Source: Marinomonas primoryensis
Lineage (GTDB): Bacteria > Pseudomonadota > Gammaproteobacteria > Pseudomonadales > Marinomonadaceae
Reading direction: 5' to 3'
Assembly: GCF_013372285.1 (NCBI RefSeq)
Contig: NZ_CP054301.1
Location: 2,535,001-2,599,000, forward strand
DNA: 64,000 nt
In this document: positions 27,604 through 37,043 of the stretch, piece by piece
Layout of the letters: every line of letters begins with the position of its first letter
Position numbering within the stretch: position 1 is the stretch's first letter
Position numbers and translations under genes: made by a program
The notes under the pieces: generated by a model
Database searches by the model: none
What the model was told of the DNA's origin: nothing
What the model saw: the letters and a program-made list of their open reading frames with translations, nothing else

Positions 27604-28377
27604 ATGCAAGTACAGATTAAAACCGCAGATGAAATTGAATTAATGCGCGCATCGGGAAAGCTGCTAGCGGACGTCTTTCACATGTTAGATGACGTCGTAA
27701 AAGAAGGCGTATCGACTTTAGAAATCAACGACAAAGTTGAAGACTTCATTCGCAATGAGTTAAACGCAAGACCTGCAAGCCTAGGGCAATACGGCTATGA
27801 GTTCGTACTCAACTCCTCAATAAATGACGTCGTTTGTCATGGCGTTCCTTCAGCAACTCAGATCCTCAAAGCAAAAGACATTGTGAATCTAGACATTACC
27901 TTAGAAAAGAATGGCTTTATTGCCGACTCTAGCAAAATGTACGTCATGGGCGACGCCAACCCGATCGCAAAACGCCTCGTTAAAAACACGTACGCCGCAA
28001 TGTGGGCAGGCATTAAAAAGGTAAAACCAGGCGCAACATTAGGCGATATTGGCGCTGCCATTCAGACATTAGCCGAAAGTAAAGGCTACTCTGTAGTAAA
28101 AGAATATTGTGGTCACGGCATAGGCCGAGAAATGCACGAAGAGCCTCAAGTGCTGCATTACGGCAAAGCAGGAACAGGTCTTGTTTTGGAAGAAGGCATG
28201 ACGTTTACCATTGAGCCAATGATAAACCAAGGCAAAGCCAAGACCAAAACCAAGAAAGACGGCTGGACCGTTGTCACCGCCGACAAAAAACTCTCGGCAC
28301 AATGGGAACACACTATTCTGGTCACAAAAACAGGCTATGAGGTATTAACGCTAAGAAATGAAGAAACGACAGCCTAA
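27604..28377 (+). CDS. map: type I methionine aminopeptidase
   Basis: A 257-residue metalloprotease removing the initiator methionine. The five metal ligands can be seen: Asp in VNLDITLEK, Asp in ADSSKMY, His in CGHGIGREMHEEPQ, Glu in FTIEPM and Glu in AQWEHTIL. The second ligand segment has D-S-S where most type I enzymes have D-x-x-x-T, a mild deviation. This copy sits with a ParD-like gene rather than with rpsB, so it may be a second, conditionally used enzyme. The chromosome may carry a housekeeping map elsewhere. Confidence 0.9.
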   Translation: MQVQIKTADEIELMRASGKLLADVFHMLDDVVKEGVSTLEINDKVEDFIRNELNARPASLGQYGYEFVLNSSINDVVCHGVPSATQILKAKDIVNLDITLEKNGFIADSSKMYVMGDANPIAKRLVKNTYAAMWAGIKKVKPGATLGDIGAAIQTLAESKGYSVVKEYCGHGIGREMHEEPQVLHYGKAGTGLVLEEGMTFTIEPMINQGKAKTKTKKDGWTVVTADKKLSAQWEHTILVTKTGYEVLTLRNEETTA

Positions 28378-28380
28378 TAT

Positions 28381-29298
28381 TTAAACTGTCGTAGTCCAGC
28401 GGTTTTCTATAAAGTCGATGAATACCCGCATTTTATTGGGCATAAAGCGCATCGCTAAAAACTGCATGTGAATACCGCCCTGAAAATCACTGTTAAGTTG
28501 CCAATCACTTAATACTTGAACCACATCCCCTTTTTCCAACGATTCTCGTACCACGAAGTCGGGAAAAGGGGCGATGCCAAACCCTTGCCTTACACCTCTT
28601 AAGCGCATTTCTGCATCGTTATTAATATAACGACCATCAACGGTGATCACCGACTTTCGCTCACCTTGCGTAAAGGACCAAATGTTATCGCCATCAAAAA
28701 AACCGAGCGGCAAACAAAGATGATCCAGCAAGTCTTCTGGTGAATTCGGTGTGCCGTGCTCCACCAAATACTCGGGGCTGGCGCAAAGTATGGAGCGAAC
28801 CTTCCCTAAGGTTTTACAGACTAAATGTTCATGCGGTTTATCCGCCACATAAAACACCACATCGACATTCTGATAAGCCGGATCGACTCGCAAGTCAGTC
28901 ACTTGAACTTGCAACGAAATTGCAGGGTACAAGGCCATAAATTCCAGTAACAAAGGCTCTAAAACCTGCTTGGCAAAAGCGTCTGGCGCCGCAATCCGCA
29001 AGCGCCCTTTTGCTTCTGTCGCCTCACTTTCAGACGCTACGACGGCTTCTTTCGCGCTGTCTAGCATTTGGCGACATTGCTCGTAAACCGCGACACCGAC
29101 TAAGGTTGTGGTTTGGCGTCGTGTCGTGCGCTCGATTAACACCGCCGATAACGCGCGCTCAATTCTCGACACCTGTCGACTGACACCGGATGGCGTTACG
29201 CCGAGCCTTTTGGCGGCTTTTGTGAAACTTCCCGTTTCTACCACAGCGACAAAGGCGGCCATGTCGGGCAATAACGCGATTAATTCATTTGTGTTCAT
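28381..29298 (-). CDS. LysR-family regulator
   Basis: A 305-residue regulator. The helix-turn-helix FTKAAKRLGVTPSGVSRQVSRIE is followed by a LysR effector domain with the conserved FGIAPFPDFVV near the end. It resembles the AaeR/DhcR-like subgroup by overall wording, a weak judgement. It is divergent from an EamA transporter gene with 94 bases between, the usual arrangement of a LysR regulator with its target. Confidence 0.87.
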   Translation of the reverse strand: MNTNELIALLPDMAAFVAVVETGSFTKAAKRLGVTPSGVSRQVSRIERALSAVLIERTTRRQTTTLVGVAVYEQCRQMLDSAKEAVVASESEATEAKGRLRIAAPDAFAKQVLEPLLLEFMALYPAISLQVQVTDLRVDPAYQNVDVVFYVADKPHEHLVCKTLGKVRSILCASPEYLVEHGTPNSPEDLLDHLCLPLGFFDGDNIWSFTQGERKSVITVDGRYINNDAEMRLRGVRQGFGIAPFPDFVVRESLEKGDVVQVLSDWQLNSDFQGGIHMQFLAMRFMPNKMRVFIDFIENRWTTTV

Positions 29299-29392
29299 GA
29301 GTCATAAGTATTTTGATTTATGAAGCAATTATCATACATCAACGCATCAGTTAACCTAGCTTTTTATTCCACCCAGACACCTTTGAGAACGT

Positions 29393-30310
29393 ATGAAAGT
29401 ACAAACATCTAACAACCCAACTCTTTTCAACCGACTTCCTATCGCCGAAATGTCGTTACTTTTAACCGCCTTTTTTTGGGGAACCAGTTATGGCATCACA
29501 AAAGAAGCATTGGTTTATACCAGTGTCCTCGCCTTTATCGTGATTCGATTCGGCTTAACATCGCTTTTATTAATGCCTTTTTATTGGCGACAAACACGCA
29601 AAGGGCAGACCAAAGACTGGAAGTACGCTCTGCCAACTGGCGCCATTTTGCTCTGCATTTTTCTCACTGAGACCTATGGCGTTTACCACACAACCGCGTC
29701 TAAAGCGGCGTTCCTGATCAGCCTTTGCGTATTAATGACGCCTTTTGTAGAAGCGATCACAGCAAAACGATGGCCGAGCAAAAATATATTAGGGTGCGCA
29801 TTATTGTCGGTGGTGGGTGTGTTGTTACTAACACAGAAAAACATTGGCTGGATGGTCTTTAATATTGGCGATTATTTCATTTTATTGGCCGCATTTTTAC
29901 GCGCTTGCATGGTCGTCACAACGAAGGTGTTATTGCATGGCAAGCGGCTTTCAGCATTGTGTACGACCAGCCTCCAAGCCAATGTGGTCACGCTGGGGGC
30001 ATTGGTTATTTTCTTCGCGAGTGACATTAAGGTAACAGAACTGTTTCCAACGGAATGGTCTTTCTGGCTGGCGACGTTTTATCTTGCTCTTTTTTGTACT
30101 GTCTTCACACTCTTCGCACAAAACTATGGCGTTAAACACACAACCCCATCTCGTGTTGCTTTGCTAACAGGGTCAGAGCCCGCCTTCGGCGCGCTTTTCG
30201 CCTTCGTTTGGTTAAACGAGTCACTTACTCTGATTCAAATGCTTGGCGGTGGCTGTATTTTATTAGCAACCTTAATGGCTACCAAACAAAAGAACACATC
30301 CGTCTCATAG
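29393..30310 (+). CDS. EamA-family (DMT) transporter
   Basis: A 305-residue protein with ten hydrophobic segments in two EamA repeats (about 17-150 and 160-300). The motif LTAFFWGTSYGITKEAL near the start and GSEPAFGALFAFVWLNE in the second repeat are typical. Members export metabolites or amino acids. The divergent LysR gene probably regulates it. The substrate cannot be told. Confidence 0.87.
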   Translation: MKVQTSNNPTLFNRLPIAEMSLLLTAFFWGTSYGITKEALVYTSVLAFIVIRFGLTSLLLMPFYWRQTRKGQTKDWKYALPTGAILLCIFLTETYGVYHTTASKAAFLISLCVLMTPFVEAITAKRWPSKNILGCALLSVVGVLLLTQKNIGWMVFNIGDYFILLAAFLRACMVVTTKVLLHGKRLSALCTTSLQANVVTLGALVIFFASDIKVTELFPTEWSFWLATFYLALFCTVFTLFAQNYGVKHTTPSRVALLTGSEPAFGALFAFVWLNESLTLIQMLGGGCILLATLMATKQKNTSVS

Positions 30311-30400
30311 GCAGAAATGCCCCGCCCCTAAAATATTAACTAGAGGCGAGGCATTCGTATGGCATCGTTAAAATTCGCGGAGATTAATCCCGCTGGCGTA

Positions 30401-30973
30401 TTACTGTTTAGGTAAAAGCACTGCGTCAATCACATGAATCACACCATTAGATTGCTTTACATCGGCAATGGTGACATGCGCCACACGGCCATTTTCATCT
30501 TCAAGCATAATCTTATCACCCATGTAGGTGGCCATCAGAGTGCATCCGCCAATCGTTGGAACCGGGTGTTTGCCCATATCATCGTCGATCATGGTTTTGA
30601 TCGCGCCAGAGAGCGCATCGGCCTTCACTACATGACAAGCTAACACTTTCGTCAATGCTACTTTATTTTCTGGTTTTAACAGGTTAGCGACAGCACCTTC
30701 AGGTAATTTATCGAACGCGGCATTGGTCGGTGCAAAAACGGTAAACGGCCCTTCGCCTTGCAAAGTGTCAACCAAACCCGCTGCTTTCACCGCCGCCACG
30801 AGCGTCGTATGATCTTTGGAGTTTACGGCATTTTCAATAATATTCTTGCTCGCATACATAGGAGCGCCGCCCACCATTGGGTTGCTATTTTCATCGGCAC
30901 TCTTCATGCCTCCAGTAGAACAGCCAGCAAGAGTTACGATGGTAGCAGCAGAAACAAGGCTTAGTAATTTCAT
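30401..30973 (-). CDS. fasciclin-domain lipoprotein
   Basis: A 190-residue protein. I chose ATG 30973 because GGAG lies seven bases upstream and it gives a clean lipoprotein signal (MKLLSLVSAATIVTLAGC, lipobox LAGC); the frame also extends to 31012. The mature part holds one FAS1 domain with the H1 block FTVFAPTNAAFDKLPEG and the H2 block NGVIHVIDAVLLPK. Such domains mediate adhesion or protein contacts at the envelope. A downstream imperfect hairpin lies at about 30316-30356. Confidence 0.85.
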   Translation of the reverse strand: MKLLSLVSAATIVTLAGCSTGGMKSADENSNPMVGGAPMYASKNIIENAVNSKDHTTLVAAVKAAGLVDTLQGEGPFTVFAPTNAAFDKLPEGAVANLLKPENKVALTKVLACHVVKADALSGAIKTMIDDDMGKHPVPTIGGCTLMATYMGDKIMLEDENGRVAHVTIADVKQSNGVIHVIDAVLLPKQ

Positions 30974-31093
30974 TGTTTTTCTCCAGTTTGTTTGTCCATA
31001 ACAATTCGCCATGGTTATAAAGAGATACGGTGCGAATTAAAAAAAGTTTCACCGTTCTTTAAAACATTAGTTAAAAATAATTAATTTCAATAA

Positions 31094-31582
31094 TTAGGCG
31101 GGCTGAAACACTAGAGAAATACCATTCAAACAATGACGCAATCCCGTTGGCTGTGGACCATCATCAAAAATATGCCCCAAGTGACTACCACAACGACGAC
31201 AATGAACTTCTGTACGTTCTATAAAAAAGCCATTGTCTTCTTTTGTCCTAACGGAATCTGGCAGGCTTTGATAAAAACTTGGCCAGCCTGTTCCGCTCTC
31301 ATATTTGGTGCTACTAGCGTACAGAGGTAGGTCGCAGCCTTTACAGTGATAAGTTCCTACACGTTTTTCATTAAGCAATGCACTACTCCCAGCTCGCTCT
31401 GTTTTTTCCTCTCGCATCACCTGATATTCAAAGTCGGTTAATCTCGCTTGCCATTGCTGCTTGGAACGAAGTACCTCAAATTTTGAGCCAGAAGACAACA
31501 CGGCCGCTGTCGCGGGCATAGTCGAAAATTTAGCAACCCCAACAACGCAAGCGGTTTGCACAAGAAAATGTCGACGATTCAT
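31094..31582 (-). CDS. msrB: peptide-methionine (R)-S-oxide reductase MsrB, exported
   Basis: A 162-residue enzyme reducing methionine-R-sulfoxide. I chose ATG 31582, which has GGAGG seven bases upstream and begins MNRRHFLVQTA, a twin-arginine style signal; the longer frame to 31684 is unlikely. Zinc ligands are CKGC and CRRC, and the catalytic cysteine lies in LRHCLNGISL. Export implies repair of periplasmic proteins, unlike the usual cytoplasmic MsrB. It stands alone between the fasciclin and cold-shock genes. Confidence 0.9.
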   Translation of the reverse strand: MNRRHFLVQTACVVGVAKFSTMPATAAVLSSGSKFEVLRSKQQWQARLTDFEYQVMREEKTERAGSSALLNEKRVGTYHCKGCDLPLYASSTKYESGTGWPSFYQSLPDSVRTKEDNGFFIERTEVHCRRCGSHLGHIFDDGPQPTGLRHCLNGISLVFQPA

Positions 31583-31750
31583 AACAATACCTCCAAATAA
31601 AAGAACGCCTGAATGCCGTTTCGGCAAACCTAACGCATACCAAGAGATACGTGAAAAAGCAGGAAAAGTTTCAGTGGAGTGCATTAGAGGACAGAATTAA
31701 AAAATACGCTCTGTGATGTAACAGGATGAAAGTTTTTTTTCAAAAACAAA

Positions 31751-31784
31751 AAAAAGGTAAGTTCCGAAGAACTTACCCTTTTTT
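31751..31784 (-). terminator. Rho-independent terminator of the cold-shock gene
   Basis: On the minus strand GGTAAGTTC and GAACTTACC pair around a TTCG tetraloop, followed by about nine T. It lies 20 bases after the csp stop. The UUCG loop closed by C-G is a very stable form. Confidence 0.85.
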
Positions 31785-31803
31785 AAATATTCTTAGCAGC
31801 TAA

Positions 31804-32013
31804 TTAAAGTACTGTAATATTTTCTGCTTGAGGACCTTTTTGGCCAGCAGTAACAACGAATTCTACTTGTTGGCCTTCAGCCAAAGTTTTGAATCCTGAG
31901 CTAGCGATAGCACTGAAATGTGCGAACACATCAGGGCCAGACTCTTGCTCGATAAAACCAAAACCTTTAATTTCGTTGAACCACTTAACGGTTCCTTTAA
32001 CTGTATTAGACAT
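31804..32013 (-). CDS. csp: cold-shock protein, CspA family
   Basis: A 69-residue OB-fold nucleic acid chaperone. RNP1 is KGFGFIEQ and RNP2 is VFAHFSAI, preceded by [10 protein letters not shown]. Such proteins bind single-stranded RNA and melt structures in the cold. The upstream region to about 32165 looks like a long leader with a short CCTCA/TGAGG hairpin at about 32042-32056, common for cold-inducible csp genes. It has a strong terminator. Confidence 0.93.
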   Translation of the reverse strand: MSNTVKGTVKWFNEIKGFGFIEQESGPDVFAHFSAIASSGFKTLAEGQQVEFVVTAGQKGPQAENITVL

Positions 32014-32180
32014 AAATATTCACCTGAATAAAAATTAAACACCTCAAAATGAGGCATAAATTGCAAAAAAATTAGACTGTTACTTAGAAACTTCAGGACG
32101 AGGAATTATGAATAAGACAGCGTATTACAGAGTTTATAGTTAGAGACTTCTTTCTAGCTTGAGCCGTTATAATATAGGCG
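32014..32180 (-). promoter_or_regulatory. long leader and promoter region of the cold-shock gene
   Basis: A TATTATAA-type -10 (about 32168-32175 on the minus strand) precedes a leader of about 150 bases that contains no ORF of note. A small hairpin lies just before the ribosome site AGGTGA. Cold-shock leaders of this kind often act as thermosensors, which here is inference. Confidence 0.4.
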
Positions 32181-32242
32181 TATTAATAAGATAGATAGTT
32201 TTATTTTCATTAAATGCTAAAAATATTTTCCTTGATTACCAT

Positions 32243-33592
32243 TTACTCACCCTTTTCTTCCCTAGCCTTTGCTAGCAACAAGAAACGCTTGTGAATTCGT
32301 CTTGTCGCGAGCCAAACGCCTCCGACAACAAGAGGAACAGACAACCCAATAACTAAACTTTTATCAAAATTCACGCCTTTATCGTAGACAGCTTCGATAA
32401 GAAATTTTAACAATCCAACACTATAATAACTAATAGCGGCTACAGATAAGCCCTCTACAGTATGCTGCATTGCAAGTTGAATTTTTGAACGACGATCCAT
32501 TGACGTGAGAAGTTGCTGATTCTGTGATTGAATCGACATTTCTACCTGAGTCCGCATCATATCCGAGACTCTATCAATACGCCTAGAGAGGCTTTCCAAG
32601 TGATTACCTACCGTACTGCAAGTACGAACAGCGGGCGTTAAACGACGCGTCATAAATTCAGTAATCGTTAGATGTCCTGAAACCTCATCTTCTTTTAACT
32701 CATTTAAACGCTTTAAAACCAATTCATGATACGCTTTTGTCGCGCTAAATCGAAAAGAGGTTTTCGCTCTGGTGGCTTCTACCCAAGCCGCCATGTCAAT
32801 TAACTCACCTAATATAGCTTGCTCATCAAGTGGTTCTGTTGAATCCGATAAATTGGCTGTTATTTGAGCCAATTGTTCATCCATATTCACCAGTTCAGCA
32901 CTGTATCTTCGGGCCATAGGCAGCGCCAATAAGGCCATTAGACGATACGTTTCGATTTCTACTACCCGCTGAACCATACGGCCCAGCTGACTGTCGCTCA
33001 TATTTTTATTGTAGATCAAAAAACGGCCACAGCCATCGCTGTGCAACTGAAAACTGGTCCAGACTTGAACGTCACCGTTTTGTGGTCGACTCCCAACCAG
33101 ACGCATGCCTTCAAAATGGCTTTTTACCAACGCTAAATCAAGTTCAGGTATGGTGCGCGCATCCTCAACTGCCACATGAAAGGCGGCAATTACAATACCA
33201 GGAATTTTTGACAACCAATTTATAGGTAAGCAATCTAATGCATTTTGATCAAAAAAACCGATAGAGCCATCCACCGGAGTATGAGTGATCATATAAGAAG
33301 TAAACTCAAGATGTTTATCACGACGTATTTTGAAATTGCCAAAATCCACCTCAAAACACGCACCATCGCCTTCGGGCGGGATGCCATCAAAATAGCTATA
33401 AAGTGAACGAAAATGCTCGTACTCAGCATTTTTTTGCTCTGAGCCAACCATGATGGCGAGATAACTTATTCTGGTAGGACTAGGGATCACCTGAAAAGGG
33501 CGCGAATGTAACTCCGCATAAATTACATCACGCAATGGATGCATTTCCAATCCATACGAGTTATTAGCTTTAGCCACTGACTTTACTACCAA
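32243..33592 (-). CDS. DUF3422 membrane-anchored protein
   Basis: A 449-residue protein of the DUF3422 family. The N-terminal HPLRDVIYAELHSRPFQVI and the later DVQVWTSFQLHSDGCGRFL segments are conserved features. The middle is helical, and two transmembrane helices stand near residues 375-430 (VAAISYYSVGLLKFLIEAVY and GLSVPLVVGGVWLATRR), anchoring it with both ends in the cytoplasm. The role is unknown. It ends before a cold-shock gene and is downstream of a two-component pair on the same strand. Confidence 0.85.
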   Translation of the reverse strand: MVVKSVAKANNSYGLEMHPLRDVIYAELHSRPFQVIPSPTRISYLAIMVGSEQKNAEYEHFRSLYSYFDGIPPEGDGACFEVDFGNFKIRRDKHLEFTSYMITHTPVDGSIGFFDQNALDCLPINWLSKIPGIVIAAFHVAVEDARTIPELDLALVKSHFEGMRLVGSRPQNGDVQVWTSFQLHSDGCGRFLIYNKNMSDSQLGRMVQRVVEIETYRLMALLALPMARRYSAELVNMDEQLAQITANLSDSTEPLDEQAILGELIDMAAWVEATRAKTSFRFSATKAYHELVLKRLNELKEDEVSGHLTITEFMTRRLTPAVRTCSTVGNHLESLSRRIDRVSDMMRTQVEMSIQSQNQQLLTSMDRRSKIQLAMQHTVEGLSVAAISYYSVGLLKFLIEAVYDKGVNFDKSLVIGLSVPLVVGGVWLATRRIHKRFLLLAKAREEKGE

Positions 33593-33638
33593 TATTTAAA
33601 AATGAGCGTTAAACAAAAACATTTAGAAAAAATAAAAA

Positions 33639-34565
33639 TTACTCAACGACAACCTGTCGATCATTCGCTAACTTCCATAAAATTCTATTTTTACCGCTTT
33701 TTTTAGCAAGCCCAAGCATGTCATCAGCCGCATCAAAAAAATCGTCACTTTTACAACCAAGACTCGGTGATTGTGTGGAACCTCCCACACTTACCGTCAC
33801 CTTGCCGCTAAAATCTTCATGGCTATAAGCCAAATTCAAAGCTTCTACGTCTTGCATACAACGACGAGCAACATCAATAGAGTGCTCCCGAGAGTGCCGC
33901 GGCAGCAAAATGACAAACTCCTCTCCTCCGTATCGTGCGACCAAACCTTTATCTGATACTTGATTTGCTAATACCTCAGCCACTTGTTGGAGCACTTTAT
34001 CGCCAGTGGCGTGGCCGTAACAGTCGTTGTATTGCTTAAAGTTATCGATATCAATAACAATTAACGAAATACAATCTTGATTTTGGATGGCTGCTTGCCA
34101 CTCGTGTGTAATCACATCGTGATATTTACGACGATTTGCAAGCGATGTAAGTGGGTCTATGTTAGCTAATTTTTCAAGCATTTTACGCTGTTTTATAAGC
34201 TGCAAATGAAGACGTACACGAGCCTGTACAATGTTCGTATGCAGTGGTTTTTGAATGTAATCACTGGCGCCCATTAATAGCGCTTTTTCTTCATGACTTG
34301 AATCATTTAAGGCGGTAATAAAAATAACGGGAATAGTACTTGTACGTGCATCGTGACGAAGTCGACTCATGGTCTCAAAGCCATCCATTTCAGGCATTAA
34401 GACATCTAGTAAAATCAAATCTGGCTGATATTCTATGGCTTTTCTAATACCCTGCTCACCACTTTTTGCCATCATGATACAGACATCATCATTAAGCATG
34501 TCACCGATTATTTTCAGGTTGATTTTTTCATCATCAATGACTAAAACACTTTGCTTTACTGACAT
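33639..34565 (-). CDS. response regulator with GGDEF diguanylate cyclase output
   Basis: A 308-residue PleD/WspR-like protein. Receiver domain residues about 5-125 with acidic pair DDE near the start, phosphoacceptor Asp in LILLDVLMPEMDGFE, and Lys in IQKPL. The GGDEF domain (about 140-300) keeps an active motif GGEEF. The usual RxxD product-inhibition site six to nine residues upstream is absent (sequence VSDKGLVARYGGEEF). It is encoded five bases after the hybrid kinase, so phosphorylation by that kinase probably raises cyclic-di-GMP. Confidence 0.92.
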   Translation of the reverse strand: MSVKQSVLVIDDEKINLKIIGDMLNDDVCIMMAKSGEQGIRKAIEYQPDLILLDVLMPEMDGFETMSRLRHDARTSTIPVIFITALNDSSHEEKALLMGASDYIQKPLHTNIVQARVRLHLQLIKQRKMLEKLANIDPLTSLANRRKYHDVITHEWQAAIQNQDCISLIVIDIDNFKQYNDCYGHATGDKVLQQVAEVLANQVSDKGLVARYGGEEFVILLPRHSREHSIDVARRCMQDVEALNLAYSHEDFSGKVTVSVGGSTQSPSLGCKSDDFFDAADDMLGLAKKSGKNRILWKLANDRQVVVE

Positions 34566-34570
34566 CGTAT

Positions 34571-36913
34571 TTAATTACCTTGAAGCTCGAAAATAAGCTG
34601 AGATGCTTTAACAGCGGCAACCTCAAACTCGACATCTTTTATATCAAAAATTAAGTGTTCAATATCTAAAGCATACTTTGTGCCTCTCACCATCTTACGC
34701 AATAGGCTAAAATGATTTTCTACAAAGAAGTCTGATTTTTTTAGCAAGGGGACGATCACTTCCAGTTTACTGGCCAGTTCATCGGCACAAAACGTCCGAT
34801 CTCCTTCATCACTGTTAATCAAAGAATTATAAGGTATTAAGACTTTTTCTAGCTCATAAGCTAATTTATTTACTGTCTGAACGAGACGTTCAAGTAATTT
34901 TGAACTGATCATATTGTTCTGAATATTTCGCTCTAATTCAGAACAATGTAGTGATAAATCAAAGGCTCCAATATAAGCTGAGTTCGATTTTAATGAATGA
35001 ATAATATCGACAATATTACTTTCTAAACATCTGTCTATAGTAAACACTTTGTATTTATTATAAAAAGCCGTTACTAAATCGAGGTATAGACTTGTTTTCC
35101 CACCAAGATTGTTTATTGCACCTTTGATGTCTAATGTATCGATTGATGACATTTTAGACAATACCTCAACATACGAGGAATCCTGATTAGAGACAAACAA
35201 ATCATTCATTTTTAAGGGATTATCTTGTGTTTCTGCATGTAAGTGTTTTTGTAAAGTTTTGTACAAATCGATTTTTTTAATTGGCTTATCTAAATGCGCA
35301 TTCATACCTGCCTGAGCAGACTGCTTTTTTGCGTCTTCAGACACATGGGCCGTCATCGCAATAATGGGGATATTTCCATATACACTAGACGATCTAATAT
35401 GTCTTGTAGCTGTTAATCCATCCATAATGGGCATTTGAATATCCATCAAAACGATATCATAATTCTTACTATCTAATTTATTAATGGCGTCTTCGCCGTT
35501 TCCTGCCACGTCTACATTAATAGACGTATCATCTAGATACCCTAGAATAACTTTTTGATTTATTAGATTATCTTCTGCCAATAACAAATTATATTGAGAT
35601 AAATCAGGAATGTTATTTTCTTCATTTAACGTTGGATCAATAGAAAGCGATAAGCTTGACGAAACATTAAGAGGTAACGTGAAACTGAAGGTTGAGCCGT
35701 GACCTATTTCGCTGTTTACCCAAATGTCGCCCCCCATAATGTCACAGAGTTGACGAGATATCGTTAAACCCAATCCGGTTCCACCAAACACCCGAGTAAT
35801 ACTGTCGTCTGCCTGCTGAAACGATTGAAAGAGCTGTTTTATATTCGTTTTTGATATCCCTATACCCGTGTCAATCACATCGCACCTTAACAAAACACCT
35901 TGACCATTATTGGTATCAGAATAAACGCGCACGCAAACACCACCGCGTTCAGTAAATTTAACCGCATTCGTTACCAGATTGACCAACACTTGTTGTATCC
36001 GTAATGGATCACCCAAGAGCATGGGCGGTAGTGACGCAGAAATATCGACTGTCAACGCCAGCTTTTTTTCTTGAGCCTTAGTTGTGTTCATATTGATCGC
36101 ATGCTGAACAATCAACCTAGGAGAAAAAGGTACGGTTTCTATGCTCATTTTTCCCGCTTCGATCTTCGAAAAATCCAGCACATCGTTAACAAGACTAAGC
36201 AGAACTTCACCAGAGGCTAATATTTTATTCATACAGTCTTGTTGTTCATCATTTAAAGATGTTTTAAGACTTAAGTGACTTAATCCTATTACCGCGTTAA
36301 TAGGTGTGCGTATTTCATGGCTCATTCTGGCGACAAAGGAGGACTTGGCTTCCAATGATTCCTCTACGGTACGCTTCGCACTTTCTAATTCTTTGGTTCG
36401 TTCTTGTACTTTTCGGTCAAGGTCTTGATTTATCGTTTCAAGCGCGACGCTGTATTCAAGAAGTTTCTCATTGGCTTTTAATGCCACCGATTCTGCGTCT
36501 TTTATTTTGGTAATATCGCGACTCACACCACAAACAAAAATGGGCTTACCTAACTCATCAAAGATAGGTACAAACAAAGTATCAAAATAAATACGACTGC
36601 CGTCTCCACGCACACCAGTTTGTTCGATAGATATAGGGGTTTTAGCTTGAAGTACTTGACGGTATGTCGCATAGACCTGTTCCGCCATTTCATCACCAAA
36701 TTGCATACGCAAATTTAGCCTGTGTATCTCAGCACCTTCTTCAAGTCCCATGACTGTTTTTGAAGCAGGATTATTGTCGTATAAAGAAAACTCATCGTCC
36801 TCTTCGACAGCCATAATAAACATCAAATCAGCAGAGTACCGCCACATCTGTAAAAAACAATCGATTACGGTTTGATCGTGCTCTTCTCTATTAAAAGCAT
36901 GGCTTAAATTCAT
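34571..36913 (-). CDS. hybrid sensor histidine kinase (PAS-HisKA-HATPase-REC-HPt)
   Basis: A 780-residue cytoplasmic kinase without membrane segments. A PAS/PAC sensor covers about 25-140, a coiled coil follows (150-190), and the phospho-acceptor His is residue 199 in MSHEIRTP. The ATPase domain has DTGIGIS and GGTGLGLTIS, the receiver has LLAEDNLINQ and VLMDIQMPIMDG, and an HPt-like C-terminal domain carries HSLKSNSAYIGA. This is a full phosphorelay. The response regulator encoded next is the likely partner. The stimulus is unknown. Confidence 0.92.
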   Translation of the reverse strand: MNLSHAFNREEHDQTVIDCFLQMWRYSADLMFIMAVEEDDEFSLYDNNPASKTVMGLEEGAEIHRLNLRMQFGDEMAEQVYATYRQVLQAKTPISIEQTGVRGDGSRIYFDTLFVPIFDELGKPIFVCGVSRDITKIKDAESVALKANEKLLEYSVALETINQDLDRKVQERTKELESAKRTVEESLEAKSSFVARMSHEIRTPINAVIGLSHLSLKTSLNDEQQDCMNKILASGEVLLSLVNDVLDFSKIEAGKMSIETVPFSPRLIVQHAINMNTTKAQEKKLALTVDISASLPPMLLGDPLRIQQVLVNLVTNAVKFTERGGVCVRVYSDTNNGQGVLLRCDVIDTGIGISKTNIKQLFQSFQQADDSITRVFGGTGLGLTISRQLCDIMGGDIWVNSEIGHGSTFSFTLPLNVSSSLSLSIDPTLNEENNIPDLSQYNLLLAEDNLINQKVILGYLDDTSINVDVAGNGEDAINKLDSKNYDIVLMDIQMPIMDGLTATRHIRSSSVYGNIPIIAMTAHVSEDAKKQSAQAGMNAHLDKPIKKIDLYKTLQKHLHAETQDNPLKMNDLFVSNQDSSYVEVLSKMSSIDTLDIKGAINNLGGKTSLYLDLVTAFYNKYKVFTIDRCLESNIVDIIHSLKSNSAYIGAFDLSLHCSELERNIQNNMISSKLLERLVQTVNKLAYELEKVLIPYNSLINSDEGDRTFCADELASKLEVIVPLLKKSDFFVENHFSLLRKMVRGTKYALDIEHLIFDIKDVEFEVAAVKASQLIFELQGN

Positions 36914-37043
36914 GTGTTTTCCTTCACAATCTGATAAATACTCAACAGTGGATTTTAGTTAATTCCCAATTCAAATAGTTTGCCTGAAGATACGATTCTT
37001 AATCGTAGTTGAATTAGCCAACCATCGAGAGAGCACTAAAACA

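Noticed and set aside
27396..28377. Type II toxin-antitoxin module
   Set aside because: The ParD-like gene is followed by methionine aminopeptidase, with no ParE/RelE-type toxin gene on either side.
28377..28381. Terminator between map and the LysR gene
   Set aside because: Only three bases separate the stop codons and no hairpin is visible.
30316..30356. Hairpin AATGCC...GGCATT after the EamA gene as a terminator
   Set aside because: The stem is imperfect and no T run follows, so I do not list it as a terminator.
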